13,688 nucleotides of DNA from JBBRMQ01 sp038230775 (GTDB lineage Bacteria; Acidobacteriota; Thermoanaerobaculia; Gp7-AA8). Below, piece after piece: positions 6,001-13,202 of this stretch. A program made the translations under genes and the position numbers. The notes under the pieces were generated by a model that had not been told where the DNA came from, ran no database searches, and saw nothing but the letters and a program-made list of their open reading frames with translations. Within the stretch, counting starts at the first letter, position 1, and every line of letters begins with the position of its first letter. The stretch spans positions 1 through 13,688 of the forward strand of contig JBBRMQ010000102.1 of NCBI GenBank assembly GCA_038230775.1. The letters run 5' to 3'.

Positions 6001-6516
6001 TGCGGTGCAGGGTTTTCACGATTCGCTGCTGACCCTCATTCACGACAAGAGCAACGTGCGAGTGGTGATGGTGCAGATGCCGGCGCTAAACACGCCACAG
6101 TTTCGACGGGTGAAAAGCCGCCTGCCGCGAAAGGCGCAGCCGGTGCCGCCGATCTTTCAGCCGGAGGTGGCGGCGGATGCAATCGTGTGGGCGGCGTACT
6201 GCGGCAGGCGCGAGGTGAACGCCGGCTGGCCGGCGACAAAGGCGATCGTCGGAAACAACATCGCCCGGGTTACGCCGATCACTATCTGGCGAAGCACGGC
6301 TATGAAGGGCAAATGATCGACGAGCCGGAGAGCTCGACGCGGCCTAACAATCTGTACTCGCCAGGCGACGACGATCGCGATCATGGGGCGCACGGCGCAT
6401 TCGACGATCGCGCGACCAGTCGCAGCCTGGAGTTCGAGTTGAACAAGAAGCGCGGGTGGATTCCGGCGGGAGCCGCGGCGCTGCTGGTAGGGCTCGCGAT
6501 CGCCGGTCGACGCTGA
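5999..6516 (+). pseudogene. Short-chain dehydrogenase/reductase, N-terminally truncated and frameshifted (copy B)
   Basis: The frame from 5999 reads AVQGFHDSLLTLIHDKSNVRVVMVQMPALNTPQF, then PVPPIFQPEVAADAIVWAA and GWPATKAIVGNNIA. These match the C-terminal half of SDR oxidoreductases, from just after the catalytic YxxxK region. The Rossmann GxxxGIG motif and catalytic Tyr/Lys are absent because everything upstream is replaced by a uvrD fragment. At the C-run 6264-6266 the frame breaks. Continuing one frame over gives PGYADHYLAKHGYEGQ, PNNLYSPGDDDRDHGAHGAFD and the hydrophobic anchor GWIPAGAAALLVGLAIAGRR, ending at TGA 6514-6516. Loss of one C explains the shift. A chimeric ORF starting at ATG 5969 is an artefact of the fusion. 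The gene originally preceded the secreted repeat protein, and its tail recurs at 4615. Confidence 0.85.
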
Positions 6517-6576
6517 CCTTGCTATCACTTCAAAGACGATAGACTTCGGTCACTCCTCCGAATAACATCACTACCG

Positions 6577-8910
6577 GTGCTCGCTCCTCTCTTGTCGCTG
6601 CTTCTTGCCACGCGGGCTGTTGCTCCGCCCACTCTTTCGCCCGAAGCGCCTGTCGAGGCGGACGTCACCTTCGGTCCAGCGGCTTACGGTCAAGTGGACG
6701 TGTCCGTTGCATCGAACGGCAGAACGTTCCTGGCCATCTGGCAGGACGGACGATCACGCGTCGGGCCCAATAGCCAGGGTGCGCTTTACGCCACAGGCAT
6801 CAACGATGACGGCACGCCTAAGGAGCCGCTCGGGCACTCGCTCGCACATTTCGCGTACGCGAACGCAATCGCATCGGATGGTGATGCGTATCTGGCGGTG
6901 TACTTCAGCGAAAGCGGGTTGTGGAGCGTCCGGCTCGACGACGACGGTCATCCGATTTCACCACCACACAACCTCGCACCTCTCGGCTCGGCGCATGACC
7001 GATTGCATCTCGCGTGGAACGGCACCGAATACATCGTCGTCATTTCTCAATACTGGCAATACCCGTCACAAATGAGAGCCATCCTTCTCGATCGTCAAGG
7101 TTGGGCCGTGGCCTCGACCGTGGTCGCGGATCACGCGATTGCGGGCGGAGTGCTAACGACCGATGCCGGTTTCGAGGTCGTCGCGATCGCGGACCTATGT
7201 AACCCCGTGCCCTGTTCGCGAAGCGTCGTGCTCTACACCGTCACAAATACCGGAGCTGTGGCTGCACACACTCTGGCAGCCGCACCGAACGCAGTCAGTA
7301 TCGCCGTCGCGGCTTCACCGAATCGGATCCTCGTCGAAGTGTTGTCCGGGGTGCTGGGCGGCGTTACGGTGCCGATCAGCATTGATAGCAGCATCTTCGC
7401 CCGCGACGGAACCTTGATTCATGCAGAACATCTTCACGACGAAGTTCGTCCGTCCAACTGGAACAGTTACTACAACGCGATCTCCGCCGAATGCGACGGC
7501 ACCGACTTTCTGGCCAGTTGGAATCTTGATCGGACGACACTCTTTTCGATCGTCATCGGTGCAAGCGGACAGCACTCGGAGCCCGTTGTCTTCGATGCCG
7601 CGGGAGGGTCGCCGCCAGCGTTCGCAAAAAGCGCGAACGCCAAGATTCTCGCCTGGGCCAGTCCGAGCGTTTTGAGCCCGAGCATCGTCAGCCGGGTGAT
7701 GCATTCATTTCGCGAGTTTCCAGCGTCGGCTCCGGTGCTCGTAACGATGTCCGCACCGGCGCAGAGTGATGTCGCCATGGCCAGCACGCCTGCGGGCCCC
7801 CTTGCGATCTGGCGCGACAACCGAGACGTCATGCTTCTACGCGCAGGCATTGCGGGACATCCGGCGACGACCATCGCTGACCTCACCACGCAGCCTGTCT
7901 CGAGCACCGCGGTCGCAGCGTCCAGGTCCCTCGCGCTCATTGCGTGGAACGAATCCGGAACCGGCAGCGAGGTCGTGATCAAGGGCGTTCGAATGACGTT
8001 TGCAGGCGAGATTCTCGACCGCGAGGCGATCACGATCGCACACACCACCTACGATTTCGGCACGACCCTCGGCGTCCTTTCGATCGCCTCCGACGGCTCA
8101 GATTTTCTCGTTTGCTGGAACGCAGGCGGAAGAGTCGTGGGCGCGGTGGTGAAATCGACGGGCGCGGCTCAGCAACCCGCCGAGATCAATGGACCGTCAG
8201 ATTACCGGCAATACAGTCCGACCGTTTCGTGGGCAGGAACAGCCTACGTTGTGACGTGGCACGAGGACCGTAGCCGGCCGCCTTCGTTCCCCGGCAGCCC
8301 GATCCCAGGCCCCGCACTCGTGTTTGCGCGCGCCGTCGACCCGAATTCCATCCCGGCGAAGACGTCGAGGGACCCGCTCAACCCGAACGAAACCGCGTTG
8401 TCGCTGGGCAATACGAGCGCTACCTCTGGACCGAACGGCGTAACGATCGCCTGGACAGCGAGACCGAGCTACATCGCAACGACCGCGTGCGTGTATGCCA
8501 TGACGGTTTCTGCGAGTACGACGGTCGTCAATGCGGCGCGCAGCGTCTACTGCAGAAGCACGTACGACGGCCACGTCGGGACATGGTTCGGCGCGACGTC
8601 AATCGCCTGGGATGGCAGTTCATACGTGCTTGTCTGGAATGAGACGCGAGAACCGAGCTACTTCCTCGATCCGCAAGCGGCAGTCCTGGGCTTGCGCCTC
8701 GATGCGAGCCTCAACGTAATCGACACGCAGCCATTCATCGTTGCCGCGCCACAATCTGGTGCCAGCAACCCTGCGATCGTGCGTACTGATACCGGAACCT
8801 TCGTCGCGTACGCGCAGCTCGCAGGACGCACATTTGGTGACGTCGCCCGCCTCTACGGCCGGCACATCGACCCGATCGTCCACGTGCGTGCCCGCACGGC
8901 CCGCCACTAG
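6577..8910 (+). CDS. Large secreted repeat protein, probably beta-propeller-like
   Basis: This 777-residue protein begins MLAPLLSLLLATRAVAPP, a short export signal, and is then built from ~11 imperfect repeats. Each centres on a motif like (A/S)DGxx(Y/F)LxxW: VASNGRTFLAIW (~45), IASDGDAYLAVY (~98), LAWNGTEYIVVI (~145), IASDGSDFLVCW, VSWAGTAYVVTW and IAWDGSSYVLVW. The motifs alternate with strand-rich stretches ending in xRLDxxG. This spacing (about 45-60 residues) suggests propeller blades. I recognise no catalytic motif, so a binding or surface role is likelier. CNPVPC (~209-214) may form a disulfide. The GTG start at 6577 is chosen because it gives the signal peptide and no better in-frame codon lies upstream. 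No Shine-Dalgarno is visible, and a possible promoter TTGCTA (6519-6524) / TAGACT (6540-6545) has only a 15-bp spacer. The basic C-terminus is shared by two decayed copies upstream. The stop interlocks with uvrD's stop in CTAG. Confidence 0.82.
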   Translation: MLAPLLSLLLATRAVAPPTLSPEAPVEADVTFGPAAYGQVDVSVASNGRTFLAIWQDGRSRVGPNSQGALYATGINDDGTPKEPLGHSLAHFAYANAIASDGDAYLAVYFSESGLWSVRLDDDGHPISPPHNLAPLGSAHDRLHLAWNGTEYIVVISQYWQYPSQMRAILLDRQGWAVASTVVADHAIAGGVLTTDAGFEVVAIADLCNPVPCSRSVVLYTVTNTGAVAAHTLAAAPNAVSIAVAASPNRILVEVLSGVLGGVTVPISIDSSIFARDGTLIHAEHLHDEVRPSNWNSYYNAISAECDGTDFLASWNLDRTTLFSIVIGASGQHSEPVVFDAAGGSPPAFAKSANAKILAWASPSVLSPSIVSRVMHSFREFPASAPVLVTMSAPAQSDVAMASTPAGPLAIWRDNRDVMLLRAGIAGHPATTIADLTTQPVSSTAVAASRSLALIAWNESGTGSEVVIKGVRMTFAGEILDREAITIAHTTYDFGTTLGVLSIASDGSDFLVCWNAGGRVVGAVVKSTGAAQQPAEINGPSDYRQYSPTVSWAGTAYVVTWHEDRSRPPSFPGSPIPGPALVFARAVDPNSIPAKTSRDPLNPNETALSLGNTSATSGPNGVTIAWTARPSYIATTACVYAMTVSASTTVVNAARSVYCRSTYDGHVGTWFGATSIAWDGSSYVLVWNETREPSYFLDPQAAVLGLRLDASLNVIDTQPFIVAAPQSGASNPAIVRTDTGTFVAYAQLAGRTFGDVARLYGRHIDPIVHVRARTARH

Positions 8911-11189
8911 ATCCGCTGCAACTTCGCGTACTTGGCGATGAACTTCTTCGAGCCCATGCGGTCGAAGTAGACCGTCAGCTTCGCGTCGGGGCCGGAGCCC
9001 TCCATCGTCAGGATCGTGCCGTCGCCGTACTGCTCGTGGCGGACGCGCGCGCCGCGCTTGAGCTCCGCTGCGCGCTGCGGCTCGCTTTTCGCGGGACGGA
9101 TCGCGGACGGATCGAACTGCACGGGCGAGTTCTGAAAGAATGACAGCACGCTGTTCGCGGACTCGTTCTTGCGCGGCGGTGCCGGCTGGCGCGGAGGCGG
9201 CGGGGATGAGGGCCGCATCGGCACCGGCCGCTCGCGCCAGGACTGCTGTTGCTGCGGGCGTTGCGCATAGCGCGGTCGCGCGAGACCGACCTGCTCCTTC
9301 ACCGCGTCCGGAATCTCGGTGAGGAACGACGACGGGCTCTGCTCCCGCGGCTGGCCGCGCACGTAACGCTGAAACGCGTGCAGGCAATACAGCTGCTCGC
9401 GCGCCCGCGTCATCCCGACGTAGCAAAGCCGCCGCTCTTCCTCGAGATCATCGCTCTGTTCCAGCGATTGCGAATGGGGCAGGATTCCCTCTTCCATGCC
9501 CGCCAGGAACACGACCTTGAACTCCAGGCCCTTCGCCGCATGCAGCGTCATCAACGTGACGCCCTTCTGCGATTCATACTTGTCCAGATCGCTGATCAGT
9601 GTCAGCGAGTCGAGGTAGTCGGCGAGCGTGGCGTTCGCATTCGACTCCGCGAACTCGCGCGCGGAGTTGAGCAGCTCATCGATGTTCTGCAGGCGCGACT
9701 CGTCCTGCACGTCGCGCGACTCCTGCAACATGCGCCGGTAGCCCGTGCGCAGCAGCAGATAGTCGAGGAACTCCGCCGGCGGATGTGCCGATGCGCGCTG
9801 CAGGTCGTTCACGATCTCGCGGAACTCGCGCACGGCCTTCGCCGCCCGCGGCGCGAGAAATCCGAGGTCGCCTTCGATGACCTGCCAGAGTGAGATTTGG
9901 TTTGTCTCCGCCTCCGCATCGAGCGCCTTCGTCGTCGTGTCGCCGATGCCGCGCGACGGCACGTTGATCACGCGCTCGATCGACGGCGTGTCATGCGGGC
10001 GGATGGAGAGCCGCAGAAAGCAAAGCACGTCCTTGATCTCGGCCCGCTCGTAGAACTTCATGCCGCCGACGACCGAGTACGGCATGTTCGCGCGAAGAAG
10101 TTCCTCTTCAAACGGCCGCGATTGCGCGTTGGTGCGGAACAGCACCGCGAAGTCCGACAGATTCATCCGCGATCGAAGGGAGTTGATGCGCTCCAGAACG
10201 AACTGCGCCTCTTCGCGATCGGTGTTGCACGTGACGATGCGCACCGGATCGCCGCCGCCCGACTCGGTGAAGAGCGTCTTGCCCTTGCGCGCGATGTTGT
10301 TCGACACCACTCCTGTCGCCGCATCGAGGATGTTTCCCGTCGAGCGGTAGTTCTGCTCCAGCTTCACGATCTGGGCGCCCGGAAAATCGCGCTCGAAGTT
10401 CAGGATGTTGTTGATGTCCGCACCGCGAAAGCGGTAGATCGACTGATCTTCATCACCCACCGCGACGATGTTCCCGCGCGGGCCGGCCAGCAGCTTGATG
10501 AGCACGTACTGCGCGCGATTGGTGTCCTGATACTCGTCGATCAGCAGATGCTGAAAGCGCTCGTGCAACTCGTTCCGGACGTCGTCGTTCTTTTCCAGCA
10601 ACTGAACGTAGTTGCCGATCAGATCGTCGAAGTCCATCGCGTCGAATTCTTTCAGCCGCTTCTGATACAGCCGGTAGACCTCCGCCACGCGCGATCCGAA
10701 GAAGTCGATGTTCTCCTTCTCGTATTGCGCGGGCCCGAGAAGCTCGTTCTTAGCCCCGGAAATACGGTTGAGAATCGAGCGAGGCGGAAAGGCCTCGTCG
10801 TTCATCTGCAGCTCGCGCATGCAGCGGCGGACCAACGTCAACTGATCCGCCGTGTCGTAGACCGCGAACGATTTGGTGAAGCCCAGACGGTCGGCGTAGC
10901 GGCGAAGCATCCGGAGCGAGGTGGAGTGAAACGTCCCGATCCACGGGCGCGCGCCGATATTGGGGACCAGGCGCTCGACCCGGCTCAACATCTCATTCGC
11001 CGCCTTGTTGGTGAACGTCACCGCCAGAATCCCGGCCGGATGGACTCCCCGCTCACCGATGAGCCAGGCAATACGATAGGTGATCACGCGCGTCTTGCCG
11101 GAGCCGGCGCCGGCGAGCACGAGAAGTGGCCCGTCGCCGTGGGTGACCGCCTCGCGCTGCTGGGGATTGAGTCCGGTGAGATCGAGCAT
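8907..11189 (-). CDS. uvrD: UvrD/PcrA superfamily 1 DNA helicase
   Basis: This 760-residue ATP-dependent 3'-5' helicase acts in nucleotide excision and mismatch repair and in removal of RNA polymerase or recombinase from DNA. All SF1A motifs are present: Walker A AGAGSGKT (26-33), TFTNKAANEM (~58-67), Walker B DEYQDT (218-223), GDEDQSIYRFRGAD (245-258) and QNYRST (279-284). Later come TLHAAKGLEF and VGMTRAREQLY. A proline-rich linker (~650-675) leads to the C-terminal Tudor-like domain (713-760, GARVRHEQYGDGTI), the part that contacts RNA polymerase in PcrA. Length is close to B. subtilis PcrA (739) and E. coli UvrD (720). The start MLDLTGLNPQQREAV is canonical, and TAACAT on the minus strand (11206-11201) could be its -10. 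Fragments of its 3' end recur at 5133-5153 and 5944-6000, while this copy is complete. Confidence 0.97.
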   Translation of the reverse strand: MLDLTGLNPQQREAVTHGDGPLLVLAGAGSGKTRVITYRIAWLIGERGVHPAGILAVTFTNKAANEMLSRVERLVPNIGARPWIGTFHSTSLRMLRRYADRLGFTKSFAVYDTADQLTLVRRCMRELQMNDEAFPPRSILNRISGAKNELLGPAQYEKENIDFFGSRVAEVYRLYQKRLKEFDAMDFDDLIGNYVQLLEKNDDVRNELHERFQHLLIDEYQDTNRAQYVLIKLLAGPRGNIVAVGDEDQSIYRFRGADINNILNFERDFPGAQIVKLEQNYRSTGNILDAATGVVSNNIARKGKTLFTESGGGDPVRIVTCNTDREEAQFVLERINSLRSRMNLSDFAVLFRTNAQSRPFEEELLRANMPYSVVGGMKFYERAEIKDVLCFLRLSIRPHDTPSIERVINVPSRGIGDTTTKALDAEAETNQISLWQVIEGDLGFLAPRAAKAVREFREIVNDLQRASAHPPAEFLDYLLLRTGYRRMLQESRDVQDESRLQNIDELLNSAREFAESNANATLADYLDSLTLISDLDKYESQKGVTLMTLHAAKGLEFKVVFLAGMEEGILPHSQSLEQSDDLEEERRLCYVGMTRAREQLYCLHAFQRYVRGQPREQSPSSFLTEIPDAVKEQVGLARPRYAQRPQQQQSWRERPVPMRPSSPPPPRQPAPPRKNESANSVLSFFQNSPVQFDPSAIRPAKSEPQRAAELKRGARVRHEQYGDGTILTMEGSGPDAKLTVYFDRMGSKKFIAKYAKLQRI

Positions 11190-11272
11190 TCGAGCGGCGG
11201 ATGTTAACAGCGCGCGCCGTACACGAAATCCTCTTTCCCGGCGTCTCTGTTATCGTTGTGGAGTGACGGGTG

Positions 11273-11304
11273 GCCGGCGCCGCCGGCTCCCGACTCCCGA
11301 CCCC
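11273..11304. other. Hairpin and short direct repeat in the uvrD-tatA intergenic region
   Basis: GCCGG (11273-11277) and CCGGC (11283-11287) form a GC-rich stem with a 5-nt loop. They are followed by tandem CTCCCGA units (11288-11301). The element lies between the divergent uvrD and tatA starts, upstream of the tatA Shine-Dalgarno. It may be a small intergenic repeat or a leader structure; no function can be assigned. Confidence 0.3.
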
Positions 11305-11327
11305 CTTTGGGCGGGCGGCGGTTCATC

Positions 11328-11333
11328 GGAGGT
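11328..11333 (+). promoter_or_regulatory. Ribosome-binding site fixing the tatA start
   Basis: GGAGGT ends 3 nt before ATG 11337. It is one of the strongest Shine-Dalgarno sequences in the window and decides for this ATG over an upstream in-frame GTG at 11256. The GTG would add 27 proline-rich residues before the membrane helix. Confidence 0.8.
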
Positions 11334-11336
11334 TAC

Positions 11337-11525
11337 ATGTTTGGACTCGGCGTACCGGAACTACTGCTCATCCTCGTCATTATCGTGGTCGTGTTCGGCG
11401 CGGGCCGTCTGCCGCAGCTCGGCCGCGGCCTCGGTGAAGGCATCTCGAACTTCCGCGACGGCCTGAAGGCGGGCGCCGACAAGAAATCGATTGAGGAAAA
11501 GAAAGAACCCACTCCCCACGCTTGA
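11337..11525 (+). CDS. tatA: Sec-independent translocase subunit TatA/TatE
   Basis: This 62-residue protein has the standard TatA plan. A short periplasmic N-terminus (MFGLGVPE) leads to one transmembrane helix (LLLILVIIVVVFGA). The conserved hinge follows (FGAGRLPQLGRGLGEG), then an amphipathic helix (ISNFRDGLKAG) and a short charged tail. TatA oligomerises at the TatBC receptor to move folded proteins with twin-arginine signals across the inner membrane. The phenylalanine-glycine hinge and small size favour TatA/E over TatB. No tatC is nearby. It is the first gene of a three-gene run, and its TGA overlaps the TTG of the DUF4388 gene. An extended -10-like TGTTATCG near 11250 could be its promoter, but the -35 is poor. 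Confidence 0.93.
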   Translation: MFGLGVPELLLILVIIVVVFGAGRLPQLGRGLGEGISNFRDGLKAGADKKSIEEKKEPTPHA

Positions 11526-12289
11526 CACCATTCATCTCTGAGTCGGAAGCACCGCTTTATCAGACGGATCTCACGCAGACTCCGCTTCCGGACCTTCTCG
11601 TCAAAATCTACCGCTACAAAGCACCGGGCCGGATCGAGTGCCGCCGCGCGGAGATGGTCAAGCGCATCTTCCTCGATCACGGCAGCATCATCTTCGCCTC
11701 CACCAATCAGATCGCCGAGTCGTTGGGCGACCGGCTGCTGTGCGAAGGTCGCATCAATCTCGAGCAGTACAACGAGAGCCTCCGGCTCGTGCGCCAGACC
11801 GGCAAGCGCCACGGCGTCACGCTCATCGAGATGGGTGTCCTGACGGCAGAGGAGCTTTTCGAGGCCGTGCGCGAGCAGATCGAGGCGGTCGTGTGGTCGA
11901 TCTTCGCCTGGGACCACGCGACGGTGACGTTCAATCCCGGTCGCGAGAAGCATCTCGAGTTCGTGAAGATCGATCTGCCGGTGCCGCAGGCGGTTCTGCG
12001 CGGCGTCCGCCACATGCCAGATGCGCGGATGCTGCTGTCGCGCATCGGAACGCGCACGACGCTGCTCGAGCGATCGAAGGAACCGCTCGGCGGACTGGTG
12101 CTGACCGAGGACGAGAAGGCCATTCTCTCTGCAGCGCGGGGAAAGACGCCGCTATTCGACCTCGTGAACATCACGCCGAACATGCCCGCCGACAACGCCC
12201 GCATCCTCTACGGCCTCTTCGCCCTCGGACTCGTCGCGCCGAAAGAGCACGTCAAGATCCAGGTGAAGGCCGGCCGGCCCGGCGAATGA
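11522..12289 (+). CDS. DUF4388-domain protein
   Basis: This 255-residue cytoplasmic protein carries a DUF4388 domain in residues ~15-140. It opens TPLPDLLVKIYRYKAPGRIE, then FLDHGSIIFASTNQ, GDRLLCEGRI, GVTLIEMGVLTAEEL and VWSIFAWDHATVTFNPG. The C-terminal part, LVLTEDEKAILSAARGKTP to ARILYGLFALGLV, resembles the helical region that follows this domain in related proteins. DUF4388 proteins are common in myxobacteria, other Deltaproteobacteria-like groups and Acidobacteriota, often near gliding, polarity or signalling genes; their biochemistry is not settled. TTG 11522 is chosen because no ATG or GTG exists before the domain and because it overlaps the tatA stop as TTGA. No clear Shine-Dalgarno is present, so expression may rely on coupling to tatA. 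It overlaps rfbD by ATGA. Confidence 0.85.
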   Translation: MTPFISESEAPLYQTDLTQTPLPDLLVKIYRYKAPGRIECRRAEMVKRIFLDHGSIIFASTNQIAESLGDRLLCEGRINLEQYNESLRLVRQTGKRHGVTLIEMGVLTAEELFEAVREQIEAVVWSIFAWDHATVTFNPGREKHLEFVKIDLPVPQAVLRGVRHMPDARMLLSRIGTRTTLLERSKEPLGGLVLTEDEKAILSAARGKTPLFDLVNITPNMPADNARILYGLFALGLVAPKEHVKIQVKAGRPGE

Positions 12290-13122
12290 GCTGTTGGCTG
12301 ATCACGGGTGGCGGCGGCATGGTCGCCACCGATCTGCTTCAGGCGCTGGAGTCACGCGGCGAGGATGTCGTCGCGCTGCGCAAGGCGGACCTCGATGTCG
12401 CGGACTCGCGCGCGGTCTCCGCCGCAATCCGCGAGCACAAGCCTTCGATCATCGTGAATTGCGCCGCCTACACGAAGGTCGACGACGCGGAAAGGAACGA
12501 GCCACTTGCCAACGCGATCAACGGCTCGTCGGTCGAGCTGCTGGCGAAAGCCGCCGGCAAGGCGCTGCTCGTGCAGGTCTCGACGGATTTCGTGTTCGAC
12601 GGATCGAAGCGGACTCCGTACGAGATCAACGACCCAACCGGGCCGCTCTCCGCATACGGCCGCTCAAAATTGTTAGGCGAACAGGCGGCGACACATGCGG
12701 AGCGCTCCCTGATCGTGCGCACCGCGTGGCTTTTCGGAACGCACGGCCCGAACTTCGTGGAAGCGATCCGCAGTCAGATTCGGAAGGGCACCAAACCGCT
12801 GCGTGTCGTGAGCGACCAGCGCGGACGACCGACCTACACGCCGCATCTCGCCGAGGCGATCCTGCGGCTCGTGCACAGCGAGACGACGGGGATCGTGCAC
12901 TACGCCGACGAACCGGAATGCACCTGGTACGAGTTCGCGCGCGCGATCGCCGAGGAGTTGGGGAGTGACGTGACGATCAACCCGGTGACGACCGCGGAGT
13001 TTCCGCGGCCGGCGGTGCGACCGGCGTATTCGGTGCTGTCCACCGAGCGATACGAGCGCGTGACCGGCGTGCGGCCCGCGTCATGGCGGGATGGGCTTCG
13101 CGAGTATCTGGGCCCGATTTAG
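12286..13122 (+). CDS. rfbD: dTDP-4-dehydrorhamnose reductase
   Basis: This 278-residue extended SDR catalyses the last step of dTDP-L-rhamnose synthesis, NAD(P)H-dependent reduction of dTDP-4-dehydro-L-rhamnose. The Rossmann motif is WLITGGGGMVATDLL near the N-terminus. NCAAYTKVDDAE (~60-71) and STDFVFDG (~100-107) follow. The catalytic YGRSK (~124-128) is followed by RTAWLFG, VVSDQRGRPTYTPHLAEAI and a substrate-domain C-terminus. Length is slightly below E. coli RfbD (299). ATG 12286 overlaps the stop of the DUF4388 gene. The other rhamnose genes (rfbA, rfbB, rfbC) are not in the window, so this gene is separated from the usual cluster or follows an unusual arrangement. A palindromic element lies 7 bp after its stop. 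Confidence 0.92.
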   Translation: MSCWLITGGGGMVATDLLQALESRGEDVVALRKADLDVADSRAVSAAIREHKPSIIVNCAAYTKVDDAERNEPLANAINGSSVELLAKAAGKALLVQVSTDFVFDGSKRTPYEINDPTGPLSAYGRSKLLGEQAATHAERSLIVRTAWLFGTHGPNFVEAIRSQIRKGTKPLRVVSDQRGRPTYTPHLAEAILRLVHSETTGIVHYADEPECTWYEFARAIAEELGSDVTINPVTTAEFPRPAVRPAYSVLSTERYERVTGVRPASWRDGLREYLGPI

Positions 13123-13128
13123 GGCCAG

Positions 13129-13180
13129 GTGTGGGGCCAGCCCTCCGGCTGGCCGGCCAGTCAGAGGACTGGCCCCACAC
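13129..13180. terminator. Three-way palindrome between convergent rfbD and tlyA (probable bidirectional terminator or intergenic repeat)
   Basis: An outer stem pairs GTGTGGGG (13129-13136) with CCCCACAC (13173-13180). Inside are two perfect 6-bp hairpins with 4-nt loops: CCAGCC-CTCC-GGCTGG (13137-13152) and CCAGTC-AGAG-GACTGG (13157-13172). They are separated by CCGG. The element can instead fold as one 12-bp stem, since GTGTGGGGCCAG is fully complementary to CTGGCCCCACAC. It fills the gap between two convergent genes. No T-run is present. Confidence 0.7.
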
Positions 13181-13202
13181 TCGTCCTCCGGACATCACTA
13201 CT

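Noticed and set aside
5969..6316. A genuine 115-residue gene starting at ATG 5969
   Set aside because: Its first ten codons are antisense uvrD sequence and its last ~16 are out of frame after the shift at 6264-6266. It is a chimera over a pseudogene.
4615..6516. Insertion sequence or integron explaining the repeated segments
   Set aside because: No transposase, integrase, terminal inverted repeats or attC-like sites were visible. The repeated pieces are parts of ordinary genes.
9897..11207. 436-codon plus-strand frame opposite uvrD
   Set aside because: It is antisense to all the N-terminal helicase motifs, and its Arg/Val/Asp/His-rich product has no recognisable domain. Shadow frame.
11522..11527. 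TTGACA as a promoter inside the tatA-DUF4388 junction
   Set aside because: No acceptable -10 hexamer lies 16-18 bp downstream. The TTG is better explained as the overlapping start codon of the DUF4388 gene.
11638..12285. N-terminal extension of rfbD through the DUF4388 region
   Set aside because: The frame is open but Arg-rich and unlike RfbD. The conserved Rossmann start WLITGGGG begins just after ATG 12286.
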